Positions 38,727 through 49,507 of a stretch of 64,000 bases of DNA are shown here, in pieces. Below the pieces are notes generated by a model, which was given only the letters and a program-made list of their open reading frames with translations, made no database searches and was not told the DNA's origin. Made by a program: the position numbers and the translations under genes. Origin of the DNA: Camarhynchus parvulus (lineage: Eukaryota > Chordata > Aves > Passeriformes > Thraupidae); the NCBI RefSeq assembly GCF_901933205.1, contig NC_044584.1, positions 9,961,001 to 10,025,000 of the forward strand. Reading direction: 5' to 3'. The stretch's first letter is position 1, and every line of letters starts with the position of its first letter.

Positions 38727-38875
38727 CATTTCCCTTGTTGTGTATTTTTAGGCTGCTGCTGAACTTCTTCATGAACAGAGGTATACAAAATATCATCAAT
38801 GGAATTTCAATAGAGAAACAGTAATTCTTCCCTTTTTTGCCTGACTGCGGGTTGATTTGGCCCTTACAGACAAGA
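38727..38875 (-). CDS. candidate coding exon, possibly frame-disrupted
   Basis: Minus strand: acceptor ttctacttccaattttacag, 149 bases, donor aaatg then gtgagc. The frame that continues in phase from the 41980-42074 candidate is open throughout and includes FSIEIPLMIFCIPLFMKKFS. Another reading is equally protein-like in two halves that lie in different frames (SVRAKSTRSQAKKGRITVSL, then DDILYTSVHEEVQQQPK), which would mean a frameshift and stops. I cannot choose between an intact exon and a damaged one. Confidence 0.33.
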
Positions 38876-41800
38876 CTGTAAAATTGGAAGTAGAATATCT
38901 TTATGGTCCTTTCTAAGCACACCAGGTCCAGCTCTGTCTCTGCTAGAACACTGTTTGACCAAGCCCATCACTTCACCAATGGATTTTCTACCACAGCATA
39001 TTCCAGGTCCCATGTCAAGTTCCCACACACATGCACTCACCTATTGCTAATAATTCTGGTTTCCACACCTCTTTACCTTTGCCTTCCATTCTTGAGCACA
39101 TATTTGTTCAGGCAATTTAAAAATAGCATTTATTTTAAAACTGCACTAATAAAATGCAGCCTAATAAATGGAGCTATTTTGAAAGTAACAAGCTTTTCAC
39201 ATACATCTAAACTATATAATTTTTAATTAGTATGTATTTCAGACAACTGAGGTTAAAATAGACCATGGGAGAATAACAGTTTTATCAGTACTATGCAGGC
39301 ACTGTAACTTAGACCAAAAAGATTTCAATGACAAAATACAGTCCTTCCAAACAGAGGCAGGCCATCCCCACAAAGGCTTATCCAAAACAGCAAAGTCCTG
39401 TCTACCTGTGAATTTGTGAGATGGTTTAAATATTCAGTATGTGATGAGGCACTCACAGGAGCAGGAGTCTCAGGGGCTGCTGCCAACACACTCCTACCAC
39501 TGACTGCAAGAATTGGTGAGGATGGGCTGAGATACCTGGTCCCAGGATCTGCCTGGAGTTCAGAGTGTTCCTAAGCACCCTCTGGGGTACAGCAGGGACA
39601 CAGCTAGCCACAGAAACATGAGATTATAAAGTATTAAGATCCTTTCCAAAAATATTTCCAAGTCAAGGAAATTTAGCTTGGAGAAGCTGTTCTGTATTTG
39701 TTCTATTTTTAAATTTTTTTTCTATTTTTTGTTCTATTTTTTAAACTCTGGATTTGATTTTGACTATTTCAAACTAACTAGAAGGTACAGAAAATTTTAC
39801 AATACTACACAAGCATTAAGCAGTGTATGTCTGGATAAATCCATTCATGAACACATTTCCAGTAAATCCTCATCAACTACCCAGCACCACTGCCAGTGAG
39901 AAATATCCCACCCCCTTTTCAAAAATTTCCGACCTCATTCCTTTGAGTCAATGAACTAGTGCCACCATTGTGCTGATGCTTCTCTAAAGATAAGTGAAAA
40001 TATATTTCAGAAGAGTCAAGGTTTGCGTTTGATTCTGCTGTCAACAATTTGCTGCAGCTTTTTGAGAGAGAGCCTGGACATTAAATTCAGGCAAACACCA
40101 TCTTTCTGCAGCCGCAGAAAGCAAGAAGCATTTCAATCCTACAGCTGTAAAATTTTTCTTTAGCAAGAAGAACTTCCCAGAGCCTTGTGGGATCAAGACC
40201 TTGCAATCAGACCATCAAACCATGTGGGTGGGAGCTGTTTGGTGCTTGCAGCACTGATCAAAGGAAGTGAGTGACAACAGCCCAAGCCCAGCACTTATAG
40301 CCACAGCTGAGGGAAGGATTTTCAATAACAACATTCACTGTACAAACCACAAAGAGCTGATCCAAAACCAGAGATAATCAGGTCTTTGTTCAGAGACTGA
40401 CTGATAACTTTGCTCTTTCACAACAGAATCAAAACTGGTTCCTTTTATAGACTGTCAAAGAGTTATCCAGCACTTCCATCTATGTAGACAGACGAAGAGA
40501 TGATGTGGGTAACTCTCCTACATCGTTGTCTTCAGGAAAGACAGTGGGGGGTGAGTGGGGACAGTGAGAGGAGCAAAGCACAAACAAAGTGGCTCAATAA
40601 AACACCCTACAGGAAAACAATATTGACTGGGATAGGCACACATAGAGCAGAATACCTCACCACACAATCAGCCCATGTTGTGGCTGAAAAACCTGTGTCT
40701 GAACAATAAAAATAGTAAATAATATTTATATGTATAATATTGATCCTTTCATCCTGTAAAATCCTCAAGTCCTTCACAATCACTAGCAACAGAAATCCAT
40801 GGAATGCAACAGCCATTGAAACAAAGCAATAATTAGGCATAAGTAAAATGAGAAAATACCAAATGTCCAGTTCCAGGAAACTGGCAAAAAGTACCATGAA
40901 AAGGATTCAGTAGAAGTCAGATAAAAACTATATAACAATAATAGCATGTTTTTGTTTTCCTTTTTTCATGTTTCTCTGGCTTGTTACTCATTAATAATCT
41001 TTGGTAAGATTCAGAATCAGAGTCTCCTGCTTCATTTTCCCAGGGCACAAACAGAGAACATGATTGATGTCCTCATCCCTTGCTTATAGCAAAATGCTAA
41101 CCTTCTGTATTGCTAATTCTGATCTGAGACGGAAAACCCAAAATTATTAACTATTTCCTTTCCTCTTCTGTACTGTTATATTAATTTCAAGTTTCCTATT
41201 TCAGACTCTAAATTAGAGGAAGAAAGTAGATATGAAATAAAGTGCCAGTTCATTAAAAAAAAAAACAAAACCTAGGTCATGTTCTACCTATAGATCAAGA
41301 CAGTTGAATTTCTGTTGATCACTACAGGGTACCATAGACGGGGGGAAGAAAACCAAAAAACCCAGCTAGATTGGAAGAAGGAATGTAGAAGATTAGAAGA
41401 CTGAATACACCACAGTCTTGTTCCTGCCAGTGGTGTTATTCCCTTTCCCTCTGCTTTCTCTGTATTTGTTTTGCAACAAAAACAAAAGAAGAAAAAAGGT
41501 GGACACGGGGAAAGGTGCCCCCATATTTTTACAGGATGGGAGAGGTTTAGGGAAGTGTAGAAGTGAGATATGGAATGTACCCACTGTCTGAAATCCAGGT
41601 CAACCCTTTTGCCCTGAACAGTTCTGCACTTTGCACTCTGGAAGCTTTTAGCTGAGTTTCATCCATGTTTTGTGCATTTCTATCCTCACACACCCACTAT
41701 CTGGAGAGGCAATTCTAAGGGCAGAGCTGGGGAATGCCATCACAAGAAACTGGTCGTTTTGGGTTTTTTATATGACTGAACTGCTGATAATCTGAAACAC

Positions 41801-41979
41801 TTTTATTGCAGCACAGTGAAACCTAGTGACAGATGGTAATAATCACTTAAATCTCCTTTATGCAACCAGCTTTTACATTCATTGAATAAATCATTAAATC
41901 TACAATATATTTCTCTGTGTGTTGTGCATTTCAGAAGCACTGCAGGGCATTTTTTGTGAAAAAGCTCATGTTCACTTAC
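38876..41979. other. putative intron
   Basis: AT-rich DNA without visible exons or known repeats. Open frames at 38903-39226, 39678-39899 and 40607-40897 look like chance. Confidence 0.5.
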
Positions 41980-42074
41980 CTATCATTACCAGTAGAAATA
42001 ATGCGTAAAGTCATAGTCCTTACAAAGTCAATGACAAAACTCCACTTCTTCTTCAGTGAGGACCAAGATTTTAC
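41980..42074 (-). CDS. candidate coding exon, unidentified
   Basis: Minus strand: acceptor tgggtaggttttttag, 95 bases, strong donor gatag then gtaagtg. Only one frame is open; it starts VKSWSSLKKKWSFVIDFVRT and continues in a helical manner. It enters at phase 0 and leaves at phase 2, which fits the 38727-38875 candidate downstream. The two other frames stop early, making this one of the clearer calls. Confidence 0.45.
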
Positions 42075-42512
42075 CTAAAAAACCTACCCAGCACAGAAAA
42101 TCTTAAATTAAAGTATACTTTCAAACAGTTCAAACTTTGAAGATATGCAGCTCATTAATAATGATTGTGACTACAGCTGGGAAAAGGACCAACAGATGTG
42201 TGACTACCCATGACACAGCAAATGCACCTTGGCATGACAAACTTTCTTGCAATTCTTGTATTCATCTCCACAGCACAGGGCTGGCTGTCTCTATTTATTT
42301 ATCCAGTCAAGACTTAGGAATCAGCAATCACAGGTAAAGGATCCTATTATATGGATTAACTGAATAATCCTAAACACACTTCTATGGAAAGTGGGTTAAA
42401 ATATAGTACATTTTATCAGCCAGTTATAAATTGCTTTCACTGGAGGGAATAATTTTCTTTAATTTTCAGGGGACAATACTGGGGCTCATGAAGGCAGTTC
42501 CAGAAATGGACA

Positions 42513-42582
42513 TTTCTAGTGAGTGTGAGTAGTGTACAAGTGTGTGAGTGAGTGTGCAAGGGTGTGAGTGTGAGTAGTGTTT
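42513..42582 (+). repeat. GTGAGT/GTGTGAG-rich tract
   Basis: Irregular short units of gtgagt, gtgtgag and gagtagtgt over about 70 bases. A degenerate short-period minisatellite immediately before the 40-bp tandem repeat. Confidence 0.8.
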
Positions 42583-42624
42583 TGGGAGCCAAACCCCAGC
42601 TGGACAGCAGGGCCACCCTGCAGG

Positions 42625-42712
42625 GCAAGGCTCACAATCACTGCCCCACATTTAGGATCTCACAGCAAGGCTCACAGGCACTGCCTCACATTTAGGATCT
42701 CACAACAAGGCT
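42625..42712 (+). repeat. 40-bp tandem repeat, about 2.2 copies
   Basis: Copies at 42625-42664 and 42665-42704 each begin gcaaggctcaca and end tttaggatctcaca, with 3 differences in 40. A partial third unit (acaaggct) follows to 42712. Small local tandem duplication. Confidence 0.92.
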
Positions 42713-43646
42713 GTACCTTGGCACTGGGAAGGGACCTCCCCCAGGCCAGGCACCTTGAGTGCCATCACTCAAAAGTCTGTAGGAATGTTCAGATTCTTGC
42801 TTCTCCTTAAATGCCCATTGTTGGGAACATTTGCAGCTGGCTCTGAACAAGCAGAGCAGGCAAATGGCACTGCAAGGTCTGTGCTGGGGTTTGCACTGCA
42901 GAGGAGCAATGAGCAGGTTGGCAAAGCTCCTCCTGAGTCATCTTGAGATGGAATAACATTGATGCCACATGCATTATGCAAAAGTGGATGGATTGATTAG
43001 TGGGCCACACAATTCCAAAGACCCATTATACAGCTTCCTTTAAATAATTAATCACAGGAAAATGTACTATTCCTGCAAAGCTAAGTAGGAGCATCTCACT
43101 ACTTGGAAGATTGTCTGCATTCTTGTTTGCTAAAGAAATCTAAGCAGGTTCTCAGTGACTTGGGGCTTTGTCCTCAGTTTCATGGCACTATTGGGTTCCT
43201 TCAAGCACTTTCTCATATTCCTTCAAACACCTCTTCATATCTCATGGACAAGCACTGGTTTCCCAGTGCCTTGACTTGTTCAGTGGGGTCCATTTGCCCT
43301 CTCAAGGATTTGGCAGCAATACATTTGCTAGTGTGACCAGGGATTTGTTTTTCTAAGAATTTCCCAAAGATTCAGGGTTATTTTGGTGCCTTATTTCTTG
43401 GCAGTGGCTTTGCACATCCAAAAAATTCAAACACTTGACAACAGAGAAAATATTTTGGCTTGACATATTTTTTTAACCAGAACTTCCCATCAAGCCATGA
43501 GGAGTTAAGTTCAGATTCAGCTATTTAGATAGTGTCCTTTTCATATCAGGTTTCCTAAAAGGTTCAAGCATTGCCAAGTTTTAAGAAGGTTATTTGCTAG
43601 CCCAAGGAATTCAATTATTTAAAGCTGTAAAGACAGAGCTATTTAC

Positions 43647-43767
43647 CAGCACCTTCCTGACGCCAGTAGGTTTAGGGAAGCCTGCACACATGGAAGAGTG
43701 ACCCTGCTTGTCACTTCAGCATCATTTTTATGAAGGCACAAAAATGAATTGCACATTCTGTAGCTTT
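43647..43767 (-). CDS. candidate coding exon, unidentified
   Basis: Minus strand: acceptor ctctaaatatctttcag, open frame, moderate donor gtgctg then gtaaat (a second donor lies 5 bases earlier). The single open frame includes MCNSFLCLHKNDAEVTSRVT and CVQASLNLLASGRC. To stay in frame with the exon upstream across a 111-bp intron, splicing must use a second AG four bases further on (exon then starts at 43763, 117 bp). Otherwise the upstream frame meets a stop inside this exon. Confidence 0.42.
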
Positions 43768-43878
43768 CTGAAAGATATTTAGAGCTAGACTTAAAAGGTA
43801 TTGTAATTTTTAACAAAAATTCCTTCAGAAATACCCAATACACTTAAAAAGAGCTGTGAACCAACTGCTTTCACTTAC

Positions 43879-43966
43879 CAACAGACCAACTTTAACAACT
43901 TCAAAGTGCAATGGAGAAAAAAGTCAAATGGGTACAACCTTACATCTAAAGTGACTAATCTGACCT
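43879..43966 (-). CDS. candidate coding exon, leucine-rich helix
   Basis: Minus strand: acceptor caaatcttgttagctaacag, 88 bases, strong donor ctgttg then gtaagtg. Only one frame is open, reading VRLVTLDVRLYPFDFF then TLKLLKLVC, with the leucine spacing of an amphipathic helix. The upstream candidate (44808-44938) leaves at phase 0, which fits if the AG two bases further on is used (exon then starts at 43964 and is 86 bp). Confidence 0.45.
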
Positions 43967-44418
43967 CTGTTAGCTAACAAGATTTGGAGGGATTTAAAAG
44001 ATTTTCTGCATTTTTCTCTTTGTATGTCAATGTTGAGAAGAACTCACTTCTGTACTTTCCATTTATTTCTCAATCAGGTTTTTTTGAATGTATTGTATAT
44101 CAAAGTATTTAACTTTCTCATCACCTCCTAATCAGATCACTATTTTATTACCTGATGCAGAAATAAAATACCTGGAGAAACCAATAGAGAAAAGGGTGAG
44201 GCAGGGATCAGCCCTAGATAAATGGAATGTTTGTCTTATTCATGTAATGGCATGAGATCATCTTCAAGCAACGAATCTGGAGAATCAAAAAATGGATTCA
44301 TAAAGGAAAAAGGATTTAACTTGGCCAAGAAAGTTCAATTAATCACTTTAATAATGACAACTGGCTGATTTGCAATATCCTAATACCATTTTGAATTTCA
44401 AAGAAAAAAGACAGATAA

Positions 44419-44433
44419 TTTTTTTTTTTTTTT
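44419..44433 (+). repeat. poly-T tract
   Basis: Fifteen consecutive T. Simple repeat, possibly polymorphic in length. Confidence 0.85.
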
Positions 44434-44807
44434 AAGCAGATCACATGCAAAGATATATGTGGCTGGAGGTGATGTAGGTCACCTTTTTTTGTGGGGATTT
44501 GAAGCATGTTTAATAACCTGCAGGTAAACCATTTCCTATGGCTGGGGAGCACACAAAGGGGATTTCTAAGGTCCTGCCCTCCCATCAGCATCTACTGTCC
44601 TGAAGAATGATGGATGAACTTCAACACTTTGGACATGTTCACTTTCCATCAGATATGGCTTAAATCAAACCCTGGGTTCAAAACCTATGGGGCAAGGTGT
44701 CAGGCTCTCACACACACTGAGTGTGGCTGTAATCTCATTTCTCATTTCCTTAAGGACACACCAAAGACCAAACTTAGACTAACACTGCATGTATAACACC
44801 TCTGTAC

Positions 44808-44938
44808 CTCAGCCACAGGAGAGCATGGAGAATTGCTGGGGATTTCCTGTAGCACTGTTGGAACAGCTTTCCCCAAACACACTAGTGCGGAAATATTTTC
44901 ATTACTAACCCAGGGCAATCTGTTGTTAAAACACACTG
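44808..44938 (-). CDS. candidate coding exon, unidentified
   Basis: Minus strand: good acceptor gaagttgtgtccttgcag, 131 bases, donor gctgag then gtacag. One frame is fully open and includes RLPWVSNENISALVCLGKAV followed by PTVLQEIPSNSPCSPVAE; the others stop. It enters at phase 1 and joins the 45153-45238 candidate in perfect phase (split codon g+ca). Composition resembles one repeat of an ARM/HEAT-like helical protein, but no family is identified. Confidence 0.52.
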
Positions 44939-45152
44939 CTGCAAGGACACAACTTCCCCAGGGATTGAATTTAACTGCAGTGGCAGCGCCAGTGAGAGCA
45001 AGCTGAATATTATCTCACAAGTTGCTTCACTTTCATCATTTTCAAGATGTTCTTTTAATCTAGTATTGGAGTCTTTTCTTAAGGATAAATCTCATTTTAA
45101 CAGAAGGAAAACAAATATAAACCCATCTCTCTGCCTTGCCCCATTGCCTCAC

Positions 45153-45238
45153 CAGTGGCAGCAAACAGAGCAGCCACAGGCCCATGACTGTTATATTTCC
45201 TATGGAAAAATTTCACTGCAAACTGTAGGCGCATGGCA
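45153..45238 (-). CDS. candidate coding exon next to LTR, unidentified
   Basis: Minus strand: 86 open bases ending in donor ccactg then gtgagg. The frame reads MRLQFAVKFFHRKYNS then GPVAALFAAT and joins the next exon (44808-44938) in phase. The acceptor is poor: the 49 bases before it are purine-rich (gaaaaagaaaaggaggag...gattcag), and just beyond them lies the solo LTR. A second possible acceptor (cgcctacag) would start the exon at 45222. The LTR may have displaced the original upstream splicing signals. Confidence 0.42.
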
Positions 45239-45287
45239 CTGAATCAATATCTCCTCCTTTTCTTTTTCAAAATGTTGCCTGACATTT

Positions 45288-45925
45288 TGTCCTAGTTTCA
45301 GCTGGGATAGAGTGACTTTTCTTCCTAGTAGCAGGCACAGAGCTGTGTTTTGTATTTAGGATGATAAAAAGGTGAGCAGCACACCAATGTTTTAGTTGTG
45401 GCTGAGCAGCACTTGAGGCCTTTGCTGCCCACCCCACCCCAGCAGTGAGGAGCTCCCAGAGCTCCCACTCACCCACAGGCGTCCCATGGGGGGAGGCACA
45501 GCAGGGTCCCCACTGCCAGTGGCTCCTGTCCCTGCTGTCAGGCTCTGTCAGCTCCAGGCCAGCCCCCAGGGCAGCTGGGGAGATGTCACAGAGGGGCTGG
45601 TTCCATGTGCTGGTGGCCTCAGCGAGGGGCAGCACAGACTCCTGGAACCACAGGGTGGTTTGGGGTGGAGGGGACCCTGGGGTGGCACCCAGCATCCAGA
45701 CAGGGGGAAGCTGGCTGGGATAGGTCAGCATCTGAGTCATTTTGTATGTTCTAATTCTTGTATCATTTCTATCGTTATTTTCCTTCTTGTTTTGGCCCCA
45801 TTAATCTGCATCCCAAGCCATGAATTTTAAGGTTTTTTCCCCCATTTCTCTCTCCCATCCCTCTGGGGCAGGGGGAGTGGGTGAGAGGCTCTGAGTTTGA
45901 GCTGGTTTTGGGTTAAAGCACGGCA
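45288..45925 (+). mobile_element. solo LTR, avian ERVL-like family
   Basis: The segment opens TGTCCTAGTTTCAGCTGGGA with the tagagtgacttttcttcctag stretch characteristic of a very common avian endogenous retrovirus LTR, and closes with the family's end: ccccatttctctctcccatc, a G-rich ggggcagggggagtgggtgag block, then gggttaaagcacggca. A degenerate polyadenylation region (cccattaatctg) lies near 45800. Length about 638 bp. No internal viral genes and no second LTR are present, so it arose by LTR-LTR recombination. No clear target-site duplication is visible (flanks cattt and ggttt), consistent with age. Frames at 45267-45830 on either strand are by-products. Confidence 0.88.
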
Positions 45926-48900
45926 GGTTTGCACACATAATCACACCATCCACTTTGCTCCCACAATCTGTGTGAGTTCCCATTGCTCAGCAGGAGAGCA
46001 AGGGACAGGGCACCCCCACTGTGTCACAGCAGGATCAGGTGCAGAGGAGAATTAAATTTGCCACTGATCTTCCCACTTTCTTCTGTGCTATGAAGCATGT
46101 GCTCATCCCCTCCATGCAAAAGGCAGCCCTCCCTGCATGGAAATCAATTTGATTGTATGGCTTTAAAGGTTTGTGCTGCAGGACTTAAGCATTTTACTAC
46201 TACATAAGCATGAGCCAAGCCAAAATTTCCTTCTCTTTCCCTCCTACTTAACCCTTTGCATGTGACTCCAGTGTTTGCCTCTTTACAGATGTGCCCATTT
46301 CCAGCTGCAGAAACTTCAGCTCAAGGTGGCTCATGCTGCCAGAGGCTCAATACATGACAGTAGTAATATTGTAACTCTGACATATTCAAAAGTTTGTGTT
46401 CCTTTCTTTCTTTTGATATGAAATGTATTTAGAAAATTGTTAATTATAGAAAAAACAAAACAAAAAACAAAACCAACAACAACTCAATACTTAACAATAA
46501 AACCTTGAAATGGAAACAAAACATTGAGTTAACCAGAAGCAATTACTTCATCACTATTTTCAGTTTAAAAGCAACAACAAAACCTCGAGATTGCAAGGTT
46601 TTTATCCTGTTTACAGAAAACATCTTTTCCAGGATGGCAGCATTTTTCCCAGAACTTCACAAGGGTGTTTCTCCTCCCCTCTGAAGCACCACTTCTTCTG
46701 TATGTTTAAGAAGGTGTATAAAATGCATTGATTTCTCCATGACCTAAACACAAGTGCAATGTCTTGATGAAAAGCATCCAAAATGTTTTTCTACAAGAAC
46801 CCCATGACTGTGGAAAACACAGGCTAAATCCCAATGAAATGACTGATTAATAGTTAGCCACCACCTTTACAAAGAAAATAAAAAGCCAGTGTAAATTCCA
46901 TCAGTCTTTTACAAGCTGTAATCAATTATGTGTTATCAAATTCTAGTTCCTTTCAGGAAATTAAATGCTATAGTGCCCATGATCATGCATTTCATCTGTG
47001 ATTCACCTTCCAATAAAACTGGTCCTTTTGTGAGGTTATTGTTTTCTCCCCTCAGCTCCTCTCACACTGCAGATCCCATGTATCTTCAGGGAAAGTTTGC
47101 CCAGCAATACACAGGGAAATGTCACTTCACAGAGCACTTTTGGTATTTTGACATTGGGTGGAAACTCAGTGCTGGAAACTCCATCTCAGAGGGGATGGAG
47201 TCCAAGGTGTGGACAACATCACATAAAGTTTTTTAGCTAACTCTCACATAAAATGTAGCTGGACTTCTCTTTTGCTATCAGGAAGTAGCGATGATAAAAT
47301 CTGAGGTAACAGAAGGCTGACAGCAAATGAAAGGTGAGGAGTTCAAGCCCATTAACCCCATTGGTTCATGGGATAAATTTGGGTAAGACAAGACAATTAG
47401 CAAATAGTGAGTAGTCAGCTTTAGACATTACTGTAGGTAGTCCCATCCATGACTGGTTCATACCCCAAAAACCCAAGTTTTCAGCCAGATATTCCTGTAC
47501 TACCTAATCCATCACAATCATTATCTGTTTCCAGTGATAGAAGCAAGGCCATGATTCAGTTTGACCATTGTAGTGTTTGTCATCAGACTATCATCTAACA
47601 ACACCAAATAACCCAACTTCAGAGAAAAAGTTATTTCTTACATGCTTATATAAAGAAAAATCCCCACCTGAGAGCAAGTGGACAATGAAAAAATGGGACA
47701 CTTGCATGATTGTTGATTCATTAAAAAATGGTTTGAAATCAAAGAGACATCAGTTATGGGAGGTTTGATTTTCATTTTAAACTAGTAAAGAATATTGTTT
47801 CATGTTTTAAGCTGAAGGGATTTTTTATCTGAACAGGAAGTTTCCAGGCAGATGACAGATTGAATAAGCATGTGCAGTAGGGTGCTCCTTAGAATTTGGG
47901 GAGAGTGTGGCACGTGCAATGACCACCAAAATGCCCCTGTTTTATTTCCTGCTGCAAACTGGCCTCCCAGGTGAACAGATCAGCTTTCTCTGCAAGATTC
48001 CTTGACAGCACTGTAAGGTCATGTAGTGCTGAAGTCTGTGCAGCTCAGGCCTAGTCATGATTTTGAGATGCTTTATTCAGCTGCTTCAAGAGCTCATACT
48101 GGAGGAAAAAATCCAGCTTGCTGGTAGAGACACATTATGGCCAAGGAGAAAAAGCAGCATTGTGGGAACAGTGCCAGAAGAGGAGATTGGTGCTCAGCTC
48201 TGGCCTGAGAATGTCAAGTCGCTTCTCTCACCTCTCCATCCATAATGCTGAAATGAGTGCTACCAGAATAAAGGGATGTTCTGAGGCCAAATCCACACTA
48301 GTTCTAAAGCACTTAGAGGACTTCAGCTGGAAAGTGTGACAGAAATGAAACACTTTTTTATTTTTCTCACTTGCTCAGAGAAATATCTCAGAGGAAAGGC
48401 AATATTTTATACTACTTATAAAAATATCAGAAGCTTGACTCGTTTCCCATTCAGGTAAAAAGAGTTTTCCTCTGGCTGCCATGTGAGCAAGATTTGGAAA
48501 AAAATGCCCATGGAACAAGGTCCCTAAAAAAGCTAACAAAGAGATGGCTGCTATTGGCCTTGGCTTTCACCCATCTTTCACCATGAAGAAAAGAAGAGGA
48601 AGAAGATGATGGAACTGTCCAGACATTACTGTTTGCATACTAATTTACTGTCCTCTGTTAACAGAGAGCAAGAACCATTGGTAATTTTACGGAGTGAATT
48701 CTGTGGGCTCCTCAAAAAGACAACGCTCTGCAGGCCCATCTCTGCCTCAGCTCCAAAGAGATGAACACTTCCAATCCCTCCTCTCTACAGTATCTCCAAC
48801 CACCACATTTCTACCCCACAGTATTCAATTGTTTCAACTCCCTTTTGCTGATTTCAAAAGTCTGGTGAACTAAAGGACATGTTTACATTTCAGATGCAAG

Positions 48901-49263
48901 CTTATTTCCCAAACATCATTCTGCCAGAAACACAAGCCTGGCTTTCTGGAAACAGGCCAAGCTCTCATCACTTGAACTCCATTCACAAAGTGCTAGAGGA
49001 AGTTCAGCCACTGCATATATTTGCTTTGAATAACTTTGCTGCTGTTTCAGCTGGAGAGACTCTACATGATTTGTGTTTATATCAAACTGACACACTCTGC
49101 ATTGTCCTGAACAGACACCACTGCCCTGGCACACACTGCTGCATTATCCAGAGGGTTTCTTTTGCCTGGAGAAATATTTGTGCCTCCTACTTTAGCCAAT
49201 GCTAAAAACATTCCTCGTTGTTATAATGGCATTAATTATTCCATCTTCACTTCCATCACTCAC
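45926..49263. other. putative intron
   Basis: No exon could be supported. It contains an A/C-rich simple repeat near 46450-46485 and chance open frames (46928-47236, 48057-48339 plus; 48879-49205 plus). Ordinary non-coding DNA. Confidence 0.5.
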
Positions 49264-49348
49264 CTACCAGCATGACAAAGCAGCATCCCAGCATGGAACA
49301 CCTTTTGCCCCTTGAAAATGGGATCCATGCAGGGCCTCCAAGCACCTC
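49264..49348 (-). CDS. weak candidate exon beside duplicated segment
   Basis: Minus strand: acceptor gctgtaatatttttatgccag, 85 bases, strong donor tggtag then gtgagtg. One frame reads EVLGGPAWIPFSRGKRC and enters at phase 0. The acceptor lies 21 bases downstream of the edge of the 138-bp duplicated segment. The translation is less convincing than its neighbours and phases do not connect directly to the next candidate. Confidence 0.22.
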
Positions 49349-49369
49349 CTGGCATAAAAATATTACAGC

Positions 49370-49507
49370 ATCAATCTAACCAAAAGAGTGGCCAATATTC
49401 ATGCATTTTCCAAGCCAAGGAATACTTGAAATACCCATTGCCAAATATGAAGCATTTGATTTCATTAAATTGCACATCAGAGCACTGATTTTCAAATAAA
49501 TTCTGAA
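49370..49507 (-). repeat. 138-bp duplicated segment, copy A (no splice acceptor)
   Basis: This segment matches 50909-51046 in the same orientation at 133 of 138 positions with no gaps. Flanking sequence is unrelated on both sides. In copy A the bases before the minus-strand start are gtgatccata, so there is no AG acceptor, whereas copy B begins directly after gggtttgcag. In the frame FRIYLKISALM... the differences cause four amino-acid changes and one silent change. No known repeat family is recognised. Confidence 0.95.

Larger units (their letters stand above)
42075..43646. other. putative intron with minisatellites
   Basis: Contains the GT/AG-rich tract at 42513-42582 and the 40-bp tandem repeat at 42625-42712. 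Codon phases of the flanking candidate exons (out 2, in 0) do not match, so an exon may be hidden here or the frame may be broken. I found no convincing one. Confidence 0.45.

Noticed and set aside
45267..45740. 157-codon minus-strand open frame, the longest in the window
   Set aside because: It runs antisense through the solo LTR and has no relation to any viral or host protein that I can see.
45281..45930. Target-site duplication around the solo LTR
   Set aside because: The flanking bases (cattt and ggttt) do not match well enough to call.
48879..49205. 108-codon plus-strand open frame
   Set aside because: No splice or start context and no recognisable protein; likely chance.
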